Below are positions 1 to 10,031 of a DNA stretch of 64,000 nt, piece after piece (position 1 is the first letter of the stretch; every line of letters starts with the position of its first letter). Source of the DNA: Colwellia sp. Its GTDB lineage: Bacteria > Pseudomonadota > Gammaproteobacteria > Enterobacterales > Alteromonadaceae. The stretch spans positions 1 to 64,000 of the forward strand of contig NZ_JABSOV010000002.1 of assembly GCF_013215345.1 (NCBI RefSeq), given 5' to 3'. A model generated the notes under the pieces. It saw only the letters and a program-made list of their open reading frames with translations, had not been told where the DNA came from and did not search any database. A program made the position numbers and the translations under genes.

Positions 1-101
1 AAGTGTTTTGGGGAGGACTACTCTAGTGTAGTAAGTATTATTTCTATTTTTTGAAAGGTACATATTGATTGTTGATCCATAGAGTTGATCTACAAAACAA
101 C

Positions 102-146
102 AAAAAAAAAGCGTTTGACTTTAAATTTCTTTAAAATCAAACGCTT
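102..146 (-). terminator. Rho-independent terminator of ssrA
   Basis: Inverted repeat agcgtttga...tcaaacgct, followed on the minus strand by a run of 9 T, directly downstream of the tmRNA 3' end. Confidence 0.85.
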
Positions 147-151
147 ATATT

Positions 152-502
152 TGGTGGAGCGGGGGGGAATCGAACCCCCGTCCAAAAAGCCTACATCCTC
201 GGTACTACATGCTTAGTCGCTTATTTATTTAACCAATTAGACGCCAAGCGACAGGCTTCGTCATGGTGAGCTTAATACTATTTCGCGGTTCAGCCTTAAG
301 CGTGCTTCCCTCGCTATCCTATTTGGGGTGACCATCGATCCTCTAACCAATAGGAGAGATTTCAAGGCGATGGCTAGCCTAAGCGGCTAGTGCGAACGTA
401 TCGTCGTTAGCAATTATAGTTTTTACGGCTTTTTACCAGGCAAACCGCCCCTGGGCATGCACCTTGGGTTTCATGAATCTTGTCGAATCCTAGATCCGCC
501 CC
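152..502 (-). ncRNA. ssrA: tmRNA (SsrA); encoded tag ANDDTFALAA
   Basis: Minus strand begins GGGGCGGATCTAGGATTCGACAAG and ends with a T-arm (GGGGGTTCGATTCCCCC) and CGCTCCACCA; internal ORF GCT AAC GAC GAT ACG TTC GCA CTA GCC GCT TAG (411->379); adjacent to smpB. Confidence 0.97.
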
Positions 503-651
503 AAAGTTTACTTTTGTACTTTTTTCTATTCTATTTTGCTAATACTATTTCTAATATTATCATAGACTCGATATGCCTATAATCTCATTATACAACGCTA
601 AACATGAATAGACAACGTGGTAATTTTTAACCACTTATCTAAATAATCAAT

Positions 652-1155
652 TTAACGGTCTAAATTTTTATTCTTCATTAAACGGCCTTTATCAACAGCC
701 CATTCTCTGTCTTTTATGTCGGAGCGCTTGTCATGATCTTTTTTACCTTTACCCAGATAAAATTCGAGTTTTACCCAACAGGCTTTCCAGTACATCGCGG
801 TTGCAATCAAAGAGTAACCGTCACGTTCAACAGCAGCAGTAATTTTCTCTAACTCTCTACGATTAAGTAATAATTTTCTATCACGATTTGGATCACATAC
901 CACATGACTAGAGGCGGCATTAAGTGGCGATATTTCAGATCCTAATAAATAGGCTTCACCGTTTTTTACATGGACGTAACAATCAGAGATGTTAACTTTA
1001 CCACTTCTTATGCTCTTTACTTCCCAACCTTGCAAGCTCATACCACCCTCAAACTTATCAGTTAGGCTGTAGTTGTGCCTCGCTTTTTTATTTAAAGCGA
1101 TAGTATTGCTATTGGATTTATTTTTAGATTTCTTTTTAGCCATTTTTTGTTCCAT
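652..1155 (-). CDS. smpB: SsrA-binding protein SmpB (start probably the second Met, MAKKKSK)
   Basis: Protein matches SmpB family ([43 protein letters not shown]...); next to ssrA. Confidence 0.97.
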   Translation of the reverse strand: MEQKMAKKKSKNKSNSNTIALNKKARHNYSLTDKFEGGMSLQGWEVKSIRSGKVNISDCYVHVKNGEAYLLGSEISPLNAASSHVVCDPNRDRKLLLNRRELEKITAAVERDGYSLIATAMYWKACWVKLEFYLGKGKKDHDKRSDIKDREWAVDKGRLMKNKNLDR

Positions 1156-1328
1156 TTATCGTTGCTATAACAAGCAGCAAGCGCGGTGATTATACCGACA
1201 TAAAGGCTTATTTACATGGCAAATTAGTGTTTTTTATAAAAATGACCAGATTAATGCGGTTTTAGCTGCATTTTGTTATGATAGTGCCATTATTTGCTGG
1301 CCAATAGGTGAAAAAAGGTGGAGAGAGA

Positions 1329-1775
1329 ATGCCAACCATAAGTCGTAGTGCGTTAGTTATGCACAGTGTTGATCAAATGTATCGGTTGATAAATGATATT
1401 GTCGCTTATCCTACTTTTTTACCTGATTGTAATGACAGTAAAATTATTTCTCAAGATGAAGATACGGTTACCGCAGCTTTACTTGTATCTAAGGGCGGTT
1501 TAAGTAAATGGTTCACCACTAAAAATACTATGGTTTCTAATGAAAAAATAAAACTATCTTTAGTTGATGGACCCTTTAAAAGCCTCGAAGGCTATTGGTT
1601 ACTAACACCCTTGTCAGACGAAGCTTGTAAAATAAGCTTAGAGTTAGAGTATGAGTTTTCAAATAAACTTGTTTCATTAGCCTTCGGTAAAGTCTTTGGT
1701 CACTTTAGTAACAGCTTAGTGCAAGTGTTTACTCAACGAGCAAAAGAGATATACGGAGTTAATGTCTCATTATGA
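1329..1775 (+). CDS. ratA: RatA-like START/SRPBCC-domain protein
   Basis: MPTISRSALVMHSVDQMYRLINDIVAYPTFLPDC typical of RatA/YfjG; GGAGAGAG RBS just upstream of ATG 1329 (ORF track starts earlier at 1308). Confidence 0.93.
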   Translation: MPTISRSALVMHSVDQMYRLINDIVAYPTFLPDCNDSKIISQDEDTVTAALLVSKGGLSKWFTTKNTMVSNEKIKLSLVDGPFKSLEGYWLLTPLSDEACKISLELEYEFSNKLVSLAFGKVFGHFSNSLVQVFTQRAKEIYGVNVSL

Positions 1776-2167
1776 CTTTAGCTAGTTCCGCGTTAAATAG
1801 TGCTGATGATGCATTAATAGATGATAAAATCACCATAGAAATTGTCTATGGTGTTCCGCATAAACAGAAAATATTAACCTTATTACTTGCTGCTGGTATA
1901 ACAGTAGAGCAAGCCGTTATTGAATCAGGAATAATCGATTTATTTCCTGAAATTGATTTAACGGTAAACAAGGTTGGCGTGTGGAATAGAGCAGTAAAGC
2001 TAACTGATACGGTAAATGATCTTGATAGAATTGAAGTGTATCGTCCGCTGATTGCAGACCCTAAAGATGTAAGGAAGCGTCGTGCAGAGAAAGCTAAATT
2101 AGAAGGGCGAGCGGATAAAACCACCGGTGGTCGGGTTAACCCACTACGGGTAGATGCAAAGAAATAG
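1772..2167 (+). CDS. ratB: RnfH/RatB family ubiquitin-like fold protein
   Basis: ITIEIVYGVPHKQKILTLLLAAGITVEQAVIESGI...VEVYRPLIADPKDVRKRRAEKA; overlaps the ratA stop. Confidence 0.92.
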   Translation: MTLASSALNSADDALIDDKITIEIVYGVPHKQKILTLLLAAGITVEQAVIESGIIDLFPEIDLTVNKVGVWNRAVKLTDTVNDLDRIEVYRPLIADPKDVRKRRAEKAKLEGRADKTTGGRVNPLRVDAKK

Positions 2168-2195
2168 TGATTCAATAACCGCTATATTCAGACAA

Positions 2196-2223
2196 TAAAA
2201 AACGGCATAAATGCCGTTTTTTG
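2196..2223 (+). terminator. Rho-independent terminator after ratB
   Basis: AAAAAACGGCATaaATGCCGTTTTTTG. Confidence 0.85.
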
Positions 2224-2269
2224 TTGCAAGATTTTAATCTCTGCTAAATTAGCTTAATTAAAAGTAATG

Positions 2270-2749
2270 CTAATTATTAAGCGTCTCTTTGTTTTCAGCA
2301 GGCTTACTTTCTATAGCCTTATCTTCCATCGGCTTAACCTCTACAGCATCAGCTTGCTCTGTGCTGAACTTGCTGGTATTGGCCGGCTCTGCTTGTTCTG
2401 CAGGCGCATTGAACGGGGTATTAAACTTTTCAGAAAGTTTAAAATCCCCGGAAGCTGAAATTAATTTGTCGTCGGAAAAGTTAATGGTGAACTGTTTTCT
2501 TTTATCGAATTTTTTACTTCGGCCAGATTTCAACTTGTAGATATAATTCCAAGTATCATCATTGAAAGCGTCTACAACAACCGGGCTACCGAGAATAAAC
2601 TTAACTTGCTCCTTGGTCATACCCACTTGCAGTTTATCAATACTTTTTTGCTCAAGGTAATTTCCTTGTGGAACATCGTAGCGATACACCCAACTAGAGC
2701 AGGCAGATAACGTCAGGGCTGTGATAACAATGGCAACACGAAAATACAT
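2270..2749 (-). CDS. bamE: Outer-membrane assembly lipoprotein BamE (SmpA/OmlA)
   Basis: Lipobox LSACSSW, YRYDVPQGNYLEQKSIDKLQVGMTKEQVKFILGSPVV. Confidence 0.96.
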   Translation of the reverse strand: MYFRVAIVITALTLSACSSWVYRYDVPQGNYLEQKSIDKLQVGMTKEQVKFILGSPVVVDAFNDDTWNYIYKLKSGRSKKFDKRKQFTINFSDDKLISASGDFKLSEKFNTPFNAPAEQAEPANTSKFSTEQADAVEVKPMEDKAIESKPAENKETLNN

Positions 2750-2839
2750 AAAATTTATTTACCTTAAAGTAGCGCTAAAAAATAGGCTAAAAGTGTGAGC
2801 AGGGATAATACCCAAGCCCAGCTTGGATGCAAAGCTATT

Positions 2840-3118
2840 TATACCAATCGGACTGATTTTTTGCTCACTTAGCGAGAATTAAAAGGCTTAGAGGCAAGGC
2901 ATTGATTGAAGATAATGGTTATTCCCTTATCAAAATCAATAACGCTGCATGTAAGCCTTTACCTTTTATTAGGTACTCGCCCTTCGGGAGCTCATTAGCA
3001 AACTGATAACATCACAAAATGTATGAAATATAGAATAACTATGTTTAATCCATTTTGTTTGTTCTAAGCTCGCTAGTGCAGCTCTAAGTTGGTCAATTAA
3101 TTAATCCGTTTGGTATTA
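2840..3118. repeat. MITE-like structured intergenic repeat with imperfect terminal inverted repeats
   Basis: Left ATACCAATCGGACTGATT and right (reverse complement) ATACCAAACGGATTAATT match at 15/18; internal stem-loops ATTGATTgaAGATAA/TTATCaaAATCAAT and ACAAAATG/CATTTTGT; no ORF. Confidence 0.65.
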
Positions 3119-3222
3119 TTACATCAGTTAAAAAAACGCTATTTACACTACGCTATTGAAAGTAAAAATATTACTGTTATTAGCGGCTTCATTTTATTGA
3201 AGCCAATCGCAGATAAATGCAG

Positions 3223-4932
3223 TTAGCTAGCTAATAGCTCTTGTGCATTTGCTAAGCTGTGCTGTGATATTTTATCACCAGCTAACAAGCGAGCAATTTC
3301 TTTGACACGGTTTGACTCACTTAGTTCACTTACATGGGTTTCTGTTAATTCACCATCGGTTGTTTTACTGACAAAAAGTTGTTGATGACCCTTACAAGCC
3401 ACTTGTGGTAAATGAGTGACACAAATAACTTGGGTGTTTTTCGACAACTGTTGTAGTTTTTTACCGACCATGGCAGCTGTTGGACCGCTAATACCAACAT
3501 CCACTTCATCAAAGATTAATGTTGGGGTAATAACTTTATCAGCCAGAATTACCTGCATGGCTAAGCTGATACGTGATAATTCTCCACCTGAAGCAACCTT
3601 GTGCATAGCCTCAAGTGCTTGACCTGGGTTAATACTCACTTGGAAACTAATATTATCAGCACCATTGGTACTGATAGGTTCTTTGCCTTTATTACAGTCA
3701 TTCGGGGTGTGATTGTCTTGTAGCTTATTACTCTCAACAGCAATATAAAACTGACCATGGGGCATATTTAGCTCTTGCATGCTTTTACTTATCCGCTTGC
3801 TCAGGCTTTGCGCTGACTTTATTCTTGAAGCTGATAGGGCAGCTGCACTTTCATAATAATGCTGTTTAGTCAGTTCTAACTCTTCAATAATGGTATTAAT
3901 TCGTGTTTCATCACCCGATATTGAAGCAAGTTGCTGCTTTAATTCACTATGAAAGTTAACTAGTTTTTCTGGAGACAGTTGATGTTTCTTCGCTAATTGT
4001 AAAGCGGTGGAATAACGTTCTTCAATAATGGCGTAACTTTGTGGGTCTAACTCTAATTGCTGGTAATAGTGTTTTAAGTCGTTATTTGCTTCATCTAATT
4101 GAATGAGTGTGTCAGCAAGTATAGTGGCGACATCGTTTAATTGATTATCAACCCGCGCGATGGAACTGATATTTTCGCTACATTCTCGAAGTGAGTCCAA
4201 AATATTGAAGTTATCATTTTCAGAGAGAATCTGTAGTGAACTTAGCGTTGAATCGAGCAAATCTTGGGCGTTACTGTGCCTTTTATAATCTTTTTCTAGC
4301 GTGGTAAACTCATCTGGCTGAAGAGAAAACTCATCAAGTTCAGTGACTTGATATTGAATGAGTTGCTGTTCAGCTTCGCGTTGTTGCTTACTTTGCTGTA
4401 ACATTTCTAGTTCTTTATTGAGTTTATGCCATTGTTGCGCGTAATGTTTTACCTCGCTAAGTAACCTTGGATGATTAGCGAAGTTATCGAGTAAACGGCA
4501 CTGTTGATTGGCTTTAACAATAAGTTGATGATCATGCTGGCCATGGATATTAATTAATAGTTGGCCTATTTCTTTTAATTGCACCAAGGGCACTTGGCTG
4601 CCATTGATATAAGATTTTGAACGGCCTTCGGCTGATATCACGCGGCGCAGTATACATTCGCTGTCATGCTCGGCAAGAAGCTCATGCTTTTTTAACCAAG
4701 CTTTCGCCATTTTATTTTTTTTTGTTTCAAAGGTTGCTGCTAAATCGGCTTTTTTGCAGTTTGGCCTAACAATATTGGTTGTTGCTCGGTCACCTAAACA
4801 TAAACCTAAGGCGTCAATGGCAATAGATTTACCCGCGCCAGTTTCACCGGTAATTGTCGTCATGCCCGCTTGCCAATCAATATCTAATGAACGGACAATG
4901 GCGAAATTTTGAATGTTAAGTTGCAGTAGCAT
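3223..4932 (-). CDS. recN: DNA repair protein RecN (SMC-like ATPase)
   Basis: MLLQLNIQNFAIVRSLDIDWQAGMTTITGETGAGKSIAIDALGLCLGDR; C-terminal IFDEVDVGISGPTAAMVGKKL. Confidence 0.98.
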   Translation of the reverse strand: MLLQLNIQNFAIVRSLDIDWQAGMTTITGETGAGKSIAIDALGLCLGDRATTNIVRPNCKKADLAATFETKKNKMAKAWLKKHELLAEHDSECILRRVISAEGRSKSYINGSQVPLVQLKEIGQLLINIHGQHDHQLIVKANQQCRLLDNFANHPRLLSEVKHYAQQWHKLNKELEMLQQSKQQREAEQQLIQYQVTELDEFSLQPDEFTTLEKDYKRHSNAQDLLDSTLSSLQILSENDNFNILDSLRECSENISSIARVDNQLNDVATILADTLIQLDEANNDLKHYYQQLELDPQSYAIIEERYSTALQLAKKHQLSPEKLVNFHSELKQQLASISGDETRINTIIEELELTKQHYYESAAALSASRIKSAQSLSKRISKSMQELNMPHGQFYIAVESNKLQDNHTPNDCNKGKEPISTNGADNISFQVSINPGQALEAMHKVASGGELSRISLAMQVILADKVITPTLIFDEVDVGISGPTAAMVGKKLQQLSKNTQVICVTHLPQVACKGHQQLFVSKTTDGELTETHVSELSESNRVKEIARLLAGDKISQHSLANAQELLAS

Positions 4933-4965
4933 AGTTAACCTTTAGCATGAATACAAAACCAGTAC

Positions 4966-4981
4966 CTGTTAATTTATACAG
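4966..4981 (-). promoter_or_regulatory. LexA/SOS-box-like palindrome upstream of recN
   Basis: CTGTATAAATTAACAG on the minus strand (CTGT-N8-ACAG), about 33 nt before the recN start. Confidence 0.8.
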
Positions 4982-5073
4982 TAACTGAGTTTTATTCAAG
5001 CTTATTTGAAACTATTGGCTTATTTTTTGATAGGTGTCTAACCGTTATTTATCTGTAGAGTAGATAAAACGGG

Positions 5074-5955
5074 CTAATAGAGTTTATTACCCCAACTTAA
5101 TTTATTTCTTAATACGTTAAAGTAATTGTGATCAAGGGGATGAATTAAGCGAATACTGCATTCGCTCTTTTTAATAATAACTTCATCGCCAGGCATTACC
5201 GATAAAATCACATGACCATCACAACTTACTTGTAAATTTTCATGGTTATCATTGGCGAGTATCAATTTAATCTCACTATTACCATCGACAACAATAGGAC
5301 GACTGGTTAGCGTATGCGGAAACATTGGTACCAGTGATAGTGCATTAAGGTTAGGAGTTAAAATAGGTCCGCCAGCAGACATTGAATAAGCCGTTGAGCC
5401 AGTTGGAGTGGACACTATTAAGCCGTCAGAGCGCTGGCTAAACATAAAGCTACCATCAATATAAACCTCAAACTCGATCATACTGGCAACTTTACCGGCA
5501 TGCAGTACCGCTTCATTAACGGCACTGTTTGAGCTTTTCAGTTTGCCATGGCGATACACTTCAGCTTCAATAATAAAACGTTGTTCACTGCGAGACTCAC
5601 CCGCGAGTATTTGTGCTAGCGGTTCGATAATTTCAGCAGGTGAAAGATCGGTTAGAAAACCTAAGTTACCGCGGTTCACGCCAATAACTCCGATATCAAA
5701 ACAAGCAAGCACCCGAGCAGCGCCGAGCATGTAGCCATCACCACCAACAACAATGGCTAAATCTGCTTGCTCACCAATGTCGGTTAATTTACCGATGGTC
5801 ATATTTTTTATATCGAGTGATTGTGCTACAGACTGTTCAACAATCACGTGATATTTATTAGCTAATAAATAGTCATGTAAGGTTTTTATTGTGGCACTGG
5901 CACCATCGTGATTTGGTTTGCCAATAAGGCCTATAGTTTTATATAATTGAGCCAT
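5074..5955 (-). CDS. nadK: NAD kinase
   Basis: [48 protein letters not shown] motifs. Confidence 0.97.
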   Translation of the reverse strand: MAQLYKTIGLIGKPNHDGASATIKTLHDYLLANKYHVIVEQSVAQSLDIKNMTIGKLTDIGEQADLAIVVGGDGYMLGAARVLACFDIGVIGVNRGNLGFLTDLSPAEIIEPLAQILAGESRSEQRFIIEAEVYRHGKLKSSNSAVNEAVLHAGKVASMIEFEVYIDGSFMFSQRSDGLIVSTPTGSTAYSMSAGGPILTPNLNALSLVPMFPHTLTSRPIVVDGNSEIKLILANDNHENLQVSCDGHVILSVMPGDEVIIKKSECSIRLIHPLDHNYFNVLRNKLSWGNKLY

Positions 5956-6051
5956 AACGATTATTTACTTAGTTTGCTAGGTATAGGGGCAGTTTCGCTG
6001 GATTTTATCCGCTTGTAAAGTTCACTTTTTTATAAAATGTATTAAATCACG

Positions 6052-6077
6052 CTTGAATCCTTTTTCACAGCCCCCAT
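6052..6077 (+). promoter_or_regulatory. Sigma32-type heat-shock promoter of grpE
   Basis: CTTGAA (6052-6057) - 14 nt - CCCCAT (6072-6077). Confidence 0.8.
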
Positions 6078-6114
6078 AATGTTTGCATTAGTTACACAAA
6101 TTGAGGTTTATTCC

Positions 6115-6744
6115 ATGACAACAGAGTCAAAAAACAACGAAGAAGAGTTAAATGCTGAGCAATTAGCCGATGACATTGTAAAGCAAGTTGAAGGACAAGT
6201 AGAAGAGCAGGCTGAGCCTGTTGCTGAAGTGATTAGTGCTGAGCAAGAAAAAATTAACGAGTTAGAGTTAGCGTTAGCTGCAGCAAAATCTACTGTTGCC
6301 GATCAAAAAGACTCGGTTATTCGTGCTAAGGCAGAAGTTGATAATATTCGCCGTCGCGCAGCGCAAGATGTAGAAAAAGCACGTAAATTTGCTTTAGAAA
6401 AATTTGCCGGTGAAATGTTAACAAGCGTTGATAACTTAGAACGTGCTTTACAAAGTATCGATAAAGAAGATGAAAGTAACAAAGGTATTATCGAAGGTGT
6501 TGAATTAACCCTGCAAGGTTTAATTTCCTCATTAGAAAAATTTGGAGTAAATGCGGTTGATCCAAAAGACCAACCTTTTAACCCTGAACTTCATCAAGCC
6601 ATGTCTATGCAAGAAGTTCCAGATGTAGCGCCAAATACAGTTATTGCGGTAATGCAAAAAGGTTATGAGCTTAATGGTCGTTTAATTCGTCCAGCTATGG
6701 TGATGGTATCTAAAGCGGCACCGATTGTTGACGCTACGGCTTAA
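6115..6744 (+). CDS. grpE: Nucleotide exchange factor GrpE
   Basis: [33 protein letters not shown]...[10 protein letters not shown]; internal Met start at 6115 preferred over 6079 because of promoter position. Confidence 0.96.
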   Translation: MTTESKNNEEELNAEQLADDIVKQVEGQVEEQAEPVAEVISAEQEKINELELALAAAKSTVADQKDSVIRAKAEVDNIRRRAAQDVEKARKFALEKFAGEMLTSVDNLERALQSIDKEDESNKGIIEGVELTLQGLISSLEKFGVNAVDPKDQPFNPELHQAMSMQEVPDVAPNTVIAVMQKGYELNGRLIRPAMVMVSKAAPIVDATA

Positions 6745-6816
6745 CACCCTCTTTTAACAAGAGTATTAACAGATAGCGTTAACTTATTATTTTAAACGAG
6801 TTAACGTTGTTTAAAT

Positions 6817-6849
6817 AAAAAAGCAAAGGTCTATGCCTTTGCTTTTTTT
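6817..6849 (+). terminator. Rho-independent terminator after grpE
   Basis: AAAAAAGCAAAGGtctatgCCTTTGCTTTTTTT. Confidence 0.88.
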
Positions 6850-6958
6850 ATATGTACTTTTTACCTACACACTTTTATGTATGAATCACGCTGAAAGATA
6901 TTGGCGAAAAGCAGGTCTTTTACCATACCATACCATTCTTTTATTCGTGATTTTTATA

Positions 6959-7450
6959 ATGAATCAACTGCTAAGAACCGTATCTTATATTTTTATTAGC
7001 TATTTAATTGTCATCAGTTTTAGTCTGCAAGCCTATGAAACAGCAAAACCTTGGCAGCTAAAAACCCAAGACGGGCAGCTAATTAGTTTAGCCCAATATA
7101 AAAACAAGCCAGTTATTCTCCATTTTTGGGCTACTTGGTGTCCTTATTGTAAAAAAATTCAACCCACCTTGGTCGAGTTACAAAAAAAATATCAAGAACA
7201 AGGCGTAGAGTTAATATCCATTAGCTTTAAAGAAGATGAAGGAACATTGCCCCAAGATGAAATTAACAGTAGAGGTTATTCTTTTATCACGGCGGTAATG
7301 GGAGAGGAGGTTGCTGAACTTTATGATGTTCGAGGTACTCCGACAACATTCTTCATTAATAGAAAACATGAAATCATTTTTAAAACGTCTAGCTCCAATA
7401 AAGCCGACCCTCGCCTTGAATTAGCATTAAAAGAAATAATTAAAATTTAA
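6959..7450 (+). CDS. TlpA/thioredoxin-family periplasmic redoxin
   Basis: N-terminal signal sequence, FWATWCPYCKKIQPTLVELQKKY, VRGTPTTFFINR; start Met at 6959 follows the terminator. Confidence 0.88.
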   Translation: MNQLLRTVSYIFISYLIVISFSLQAYETAKPWQLKTQDGQLISLAQYKNKPVILHFWATWCPYCKKIQPTLVELQKKYQEQGVELISISFKEDEGTLPQDEINSRGYSFITAVMGEEVAELYDVRGTPTTFFINRKHEIIFKTSSSNKADPRLELALKEIIKI

Positions 7451-7683
7451 ATTATGAACTGTGACCCTCATCATTAAAATTTATATATCTGGATAAATTA
7501 GCCTTAAGTCAATAACTCGAACTAAAGCTAAAGACAAGTAAGGTAAAAAATTACTCTGATGACGTTAATGTTATTTGTCGTTGTACGCTTCCCTGCGAGC
7601 AGGGTAAACCTCAAGGCTTGTTATTTTACGAAATTTTTTTTCACTATATTTCAACATAAAAGAAAGTTTTTTAAAGTTATCTA

Positions 7684-7710
7684 TTGAAAAGCATTTCGCC
7701 GACCCCACTT
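7684..7710 (+). promoter_or_regulatory. Sigma32-type heat-shock promoter of dnaK
   Basis: TTGAAA (7684-7689) - 13 nt - CCCCACTT (7703-7710), about 75 nt before dnaK. Confidence 0.8.
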
Positions 7711-7784
7711 ACTATTCAACAAACAATTTAATTAATATTACTTTATCTTTTCCAGATAAAGACTAATGAATAGGAGCTCCCAAG

Positions 7785-9707
7785 ATGGGCAAAATAATCG
7801 GTATTGACCTAGGAACAACTAACTCATGTGTTGCTGTATTAGACGGCGACAGTGTACGTGTTATTGAAAATGCAGAAGGCGATCGTACAACTCCTTCTAT
7901 CATTGGTTATACGGCTGAAGGCGAAATATTAGTAGGTCAACCTGCTAAACGTCAATCAGTAACTAACCCTGAAAACACTTTATATGCTATCAAGCGTTTG
8001 ATTGGTCGTCGTTTTGAAGACGAAGAAACCCAACGTGATATTAAAATTATGCCATTTGGCATTGTTAAAGCCGACAACGGTGATGCTTGGGTTGAAGTAA
8101 AGGGCGAAAAAATTGCGCCACCACAAGTATCTGCTGAAGTGTTAAAGAAAATGAAAAAAACAGCGGAAGACTTCCTTGGTGAAACAGTAACTGAAGCGGT
8201 TATTACCGTTCCTGCTTACTTTAACGATTCACAACGTCAAGCAACTAAAGATGCTGGTCGTATTGCTGGTCTTGATGTTAAACGTATTATCAACGAGCCA
8301 ACTGCTGCTGCTCTTGCTTACGGCATGGACAAGCAAGAAGGCGATAAAGTTATTGCGGTATACGATTTAGGTGGTGGTACTTTCGATATTTCAATCATTG
8401 AAATTGATGAAATGGACGGCGAACATACTTTTGAAGTATTAGCGACTAATGGTGATACTCACTTAGGTGGTGAAGATTTCGATAACCGTTTAATCAACTA
8501 TCTTGTAGCTGAATTCAAAAAAGACCAAGGCATGGACTTAACGTCTGATCCTCTTGCAATGCAACGTCTTAAAGAAGCGGCAGAGAAAGCGAAATGTGAA
8601 CTTTCTTCAGCACAACAAACGGATGTTAACTTACCTTACATCACGGCTGATGGTTCAGGTCCTAAGCACATGAACATTAAAGTAACACGTGCTAAGTTAG
8701 AGTCTCTTGTTGAAGACATGGTTAAAGCAACTTTAGTACCGCTTAAACAGGCGCTTAAAGATGCTGATTTATCAGTAAGTGACATCGATGATGTTATCTT
8801 AGTTGGTGGTCAATCACGTATGCCTATGGTACAAAAAGCGGTAACTGACTTCTTTGGTAAAGAACCTCGTAAAGATGTTAACCCAGATGAAGCAGTAGCT
8901 TCTGGTGCTGCGATTCAAGCCGGTGTTCTTTCTGGCGAAGTAACTGATGTATTGTTGCTTGATGTTACACCTTTGTCTTTAGGTATTGAGACTGCTGGTG
9001 GTGTGATGACAAATGTTATTGATAAAAATACTACTATTCCAACCAAGCAATCACAAACTTTCTCTACTGCTGATGATAATCAATCTGCTGTTACTGTACA
9101 TGTTTGTCAAGGTGAGCGTAAGCAAGCCTCAGCTAACAAATCTTTAGGTCAATTTAACCTTGAAGGTATTCCTGCTGCTCCTCGTGGACAGCCGCAAATC
9201 GAAGTAACTTTCGATATCGATGCTGATGGTATCTTGCATGTTACTGCTAAAGACAAAAATACGGGTAAAGAGCAAAAAATCACTATCAAAGCTTCTTCTG
9301 GTTTATCTGATGAAGAAGTAGAGCAAATGGTACGTGACGCTGAAGCAAATGCTGATGCCGATGCTAAGTTTGAAGAGTTAGTTACTGCACGTAACCAAGC
9401 TGATGGCATGATTCATAGCACTCGCAAGCAAATCGAAGAAGCGGGCGAAGAGTTACCAGCAGAAGACAAAGAGAAAATTGAAACAGCATTAACTGAGCTT
9501 GAAGAAGCAGTTAAATCTGATGATAAAGAAGCGATTGATACAAAAACTCAAGCGTTAATGGAAGCATCAGCTAAGTTAATGGAAATTGCTCAAGCTAAGC
9601 AACAAGCACAAGCTGCTCCAGAAGGTGCTGATCAAGCAACTGATGCTGGCGCACCTGCAGACGACGTAGTAGATGCTGAGTTTGAAGAAGTTAAAGACGA
9701 CAAGTAA
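7785..9707 (+). CDS. dnaK: Chaperone DnaK (Hsp70)
   Basis: [21 protein letters not shown]...; full-length Hsp70, C-terminal [15 protein letters not shown]. Confidence 0.99.
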   Translation: MGKIIGIDLGTTNSCVAVLDGDSVRVIENAEGDRTTPSIIGYTAEGEILVGQPAKRQSVTNPENTLYAIKRLIGRRFEDEETQRDIKIMPFGIVKADNGDAWVEVKGEKIAPPQVSAEVLKKMKKTAEDFLGETVTEAVITVPAYFNDSQRQATKDAGRIAGLDVKRIINEPTAAALAYGMDKQEGDKVIAVYDLGGGTFDISIIEIDEMDGEHTFEVLATNGDTHLGGEDFDNRLINYLVAEFKKDQGMDLTSDPLAMQRLKEAAEKAKCELSSAQQTDVNLPYITADGSGPKHMNIKVTRAKLESLVEDMVKATLVPLKQALKDADLSVSDIDDVILVGGQSRMPMVQKAVTDFFGKEPRKDVNPDEAVASGAAIQAGVLSGEVTDVLLLDVTPLSLGIETAGGVMTNVIDKNTTIPTKQSQTFSTADDNQSAVTVHVCQGERKQASANKSLGQFNLEGIPAAPRGQPQIEVTFDIDADGILHVTAKDKNTGKEQKITIKASSGLSDEEVEQMVRDAEANADADAKFEELVTARNQADGMIHSTRKQIEEAGEELPAEDKEKIETALTELEEAVKSDDKEAIDTKTQALMEASAKLMEIAQAKQQAQAAPEGADQATDAGAPADDVVDAEFEEVKDDK

Positions 9708-9718
9708 TTAATTTTTTA

Positions 9719-9830
9719 TTCGCTTAGCTGTCGTTATATCGCTTAATTTCTGCGGCGAAGGTACTCACGTATAGTCATACGCTCTGTGCCTTCTTCTTGA
9801 ACTAAAGCGATATAACTTAATCTTAGCGAG
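9719..9830. repeat. Long nested inverted repeat (MITE/REP-like) in dnaK-dnaJ spacer
   Basis: GTTATATCGCTT (9733-9744) / AAGCGATATAAC (9805-9816) perfect 12-bp arms; inner arms GAAGGTAC/GTGCCTTC and CGTAT/ATACG. Confidence 0.65.
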
Positions 9831-9869
9831 TAAAAGAGTTAAGCTATGTCATCTGTACTTGTATAGAAA

Positions 9870-9902
9870 AATAAAGCGTCGATATTTCTCGGCGCTTTTT
9901 GT
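9870..9902 (+). terminator. Hairpin terminator in dnaK-dnaJ spacer
   Basis: AAAGCGTCGAtatttcTCGGCGCTTTTT, one G-U. Confidence 0.7.
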
Positions 9903-10031
9903 GTGTAAAGCATTAGTAAAATAATTTTTATTTGGTGCTGATTTTCTTGATTTTTTATCGTGACAATAGAATAAATCACGGAGAAATGAAGAAAATTAGC
10001 CTCAATCAACTTGAAGTAAAGAAACAGATTT

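Noticed and set aside
1846-2175. Antisense ORF opposite ratB
   Set aside because: Fully overlaps a recognised conserved gene and lacks recognisable features
6833-6958. N-terminal extension of the redoxin ORF
   Set aside because: Would begin inside the grpE terminator hairpin; signal peptide starts at internal Met 6959
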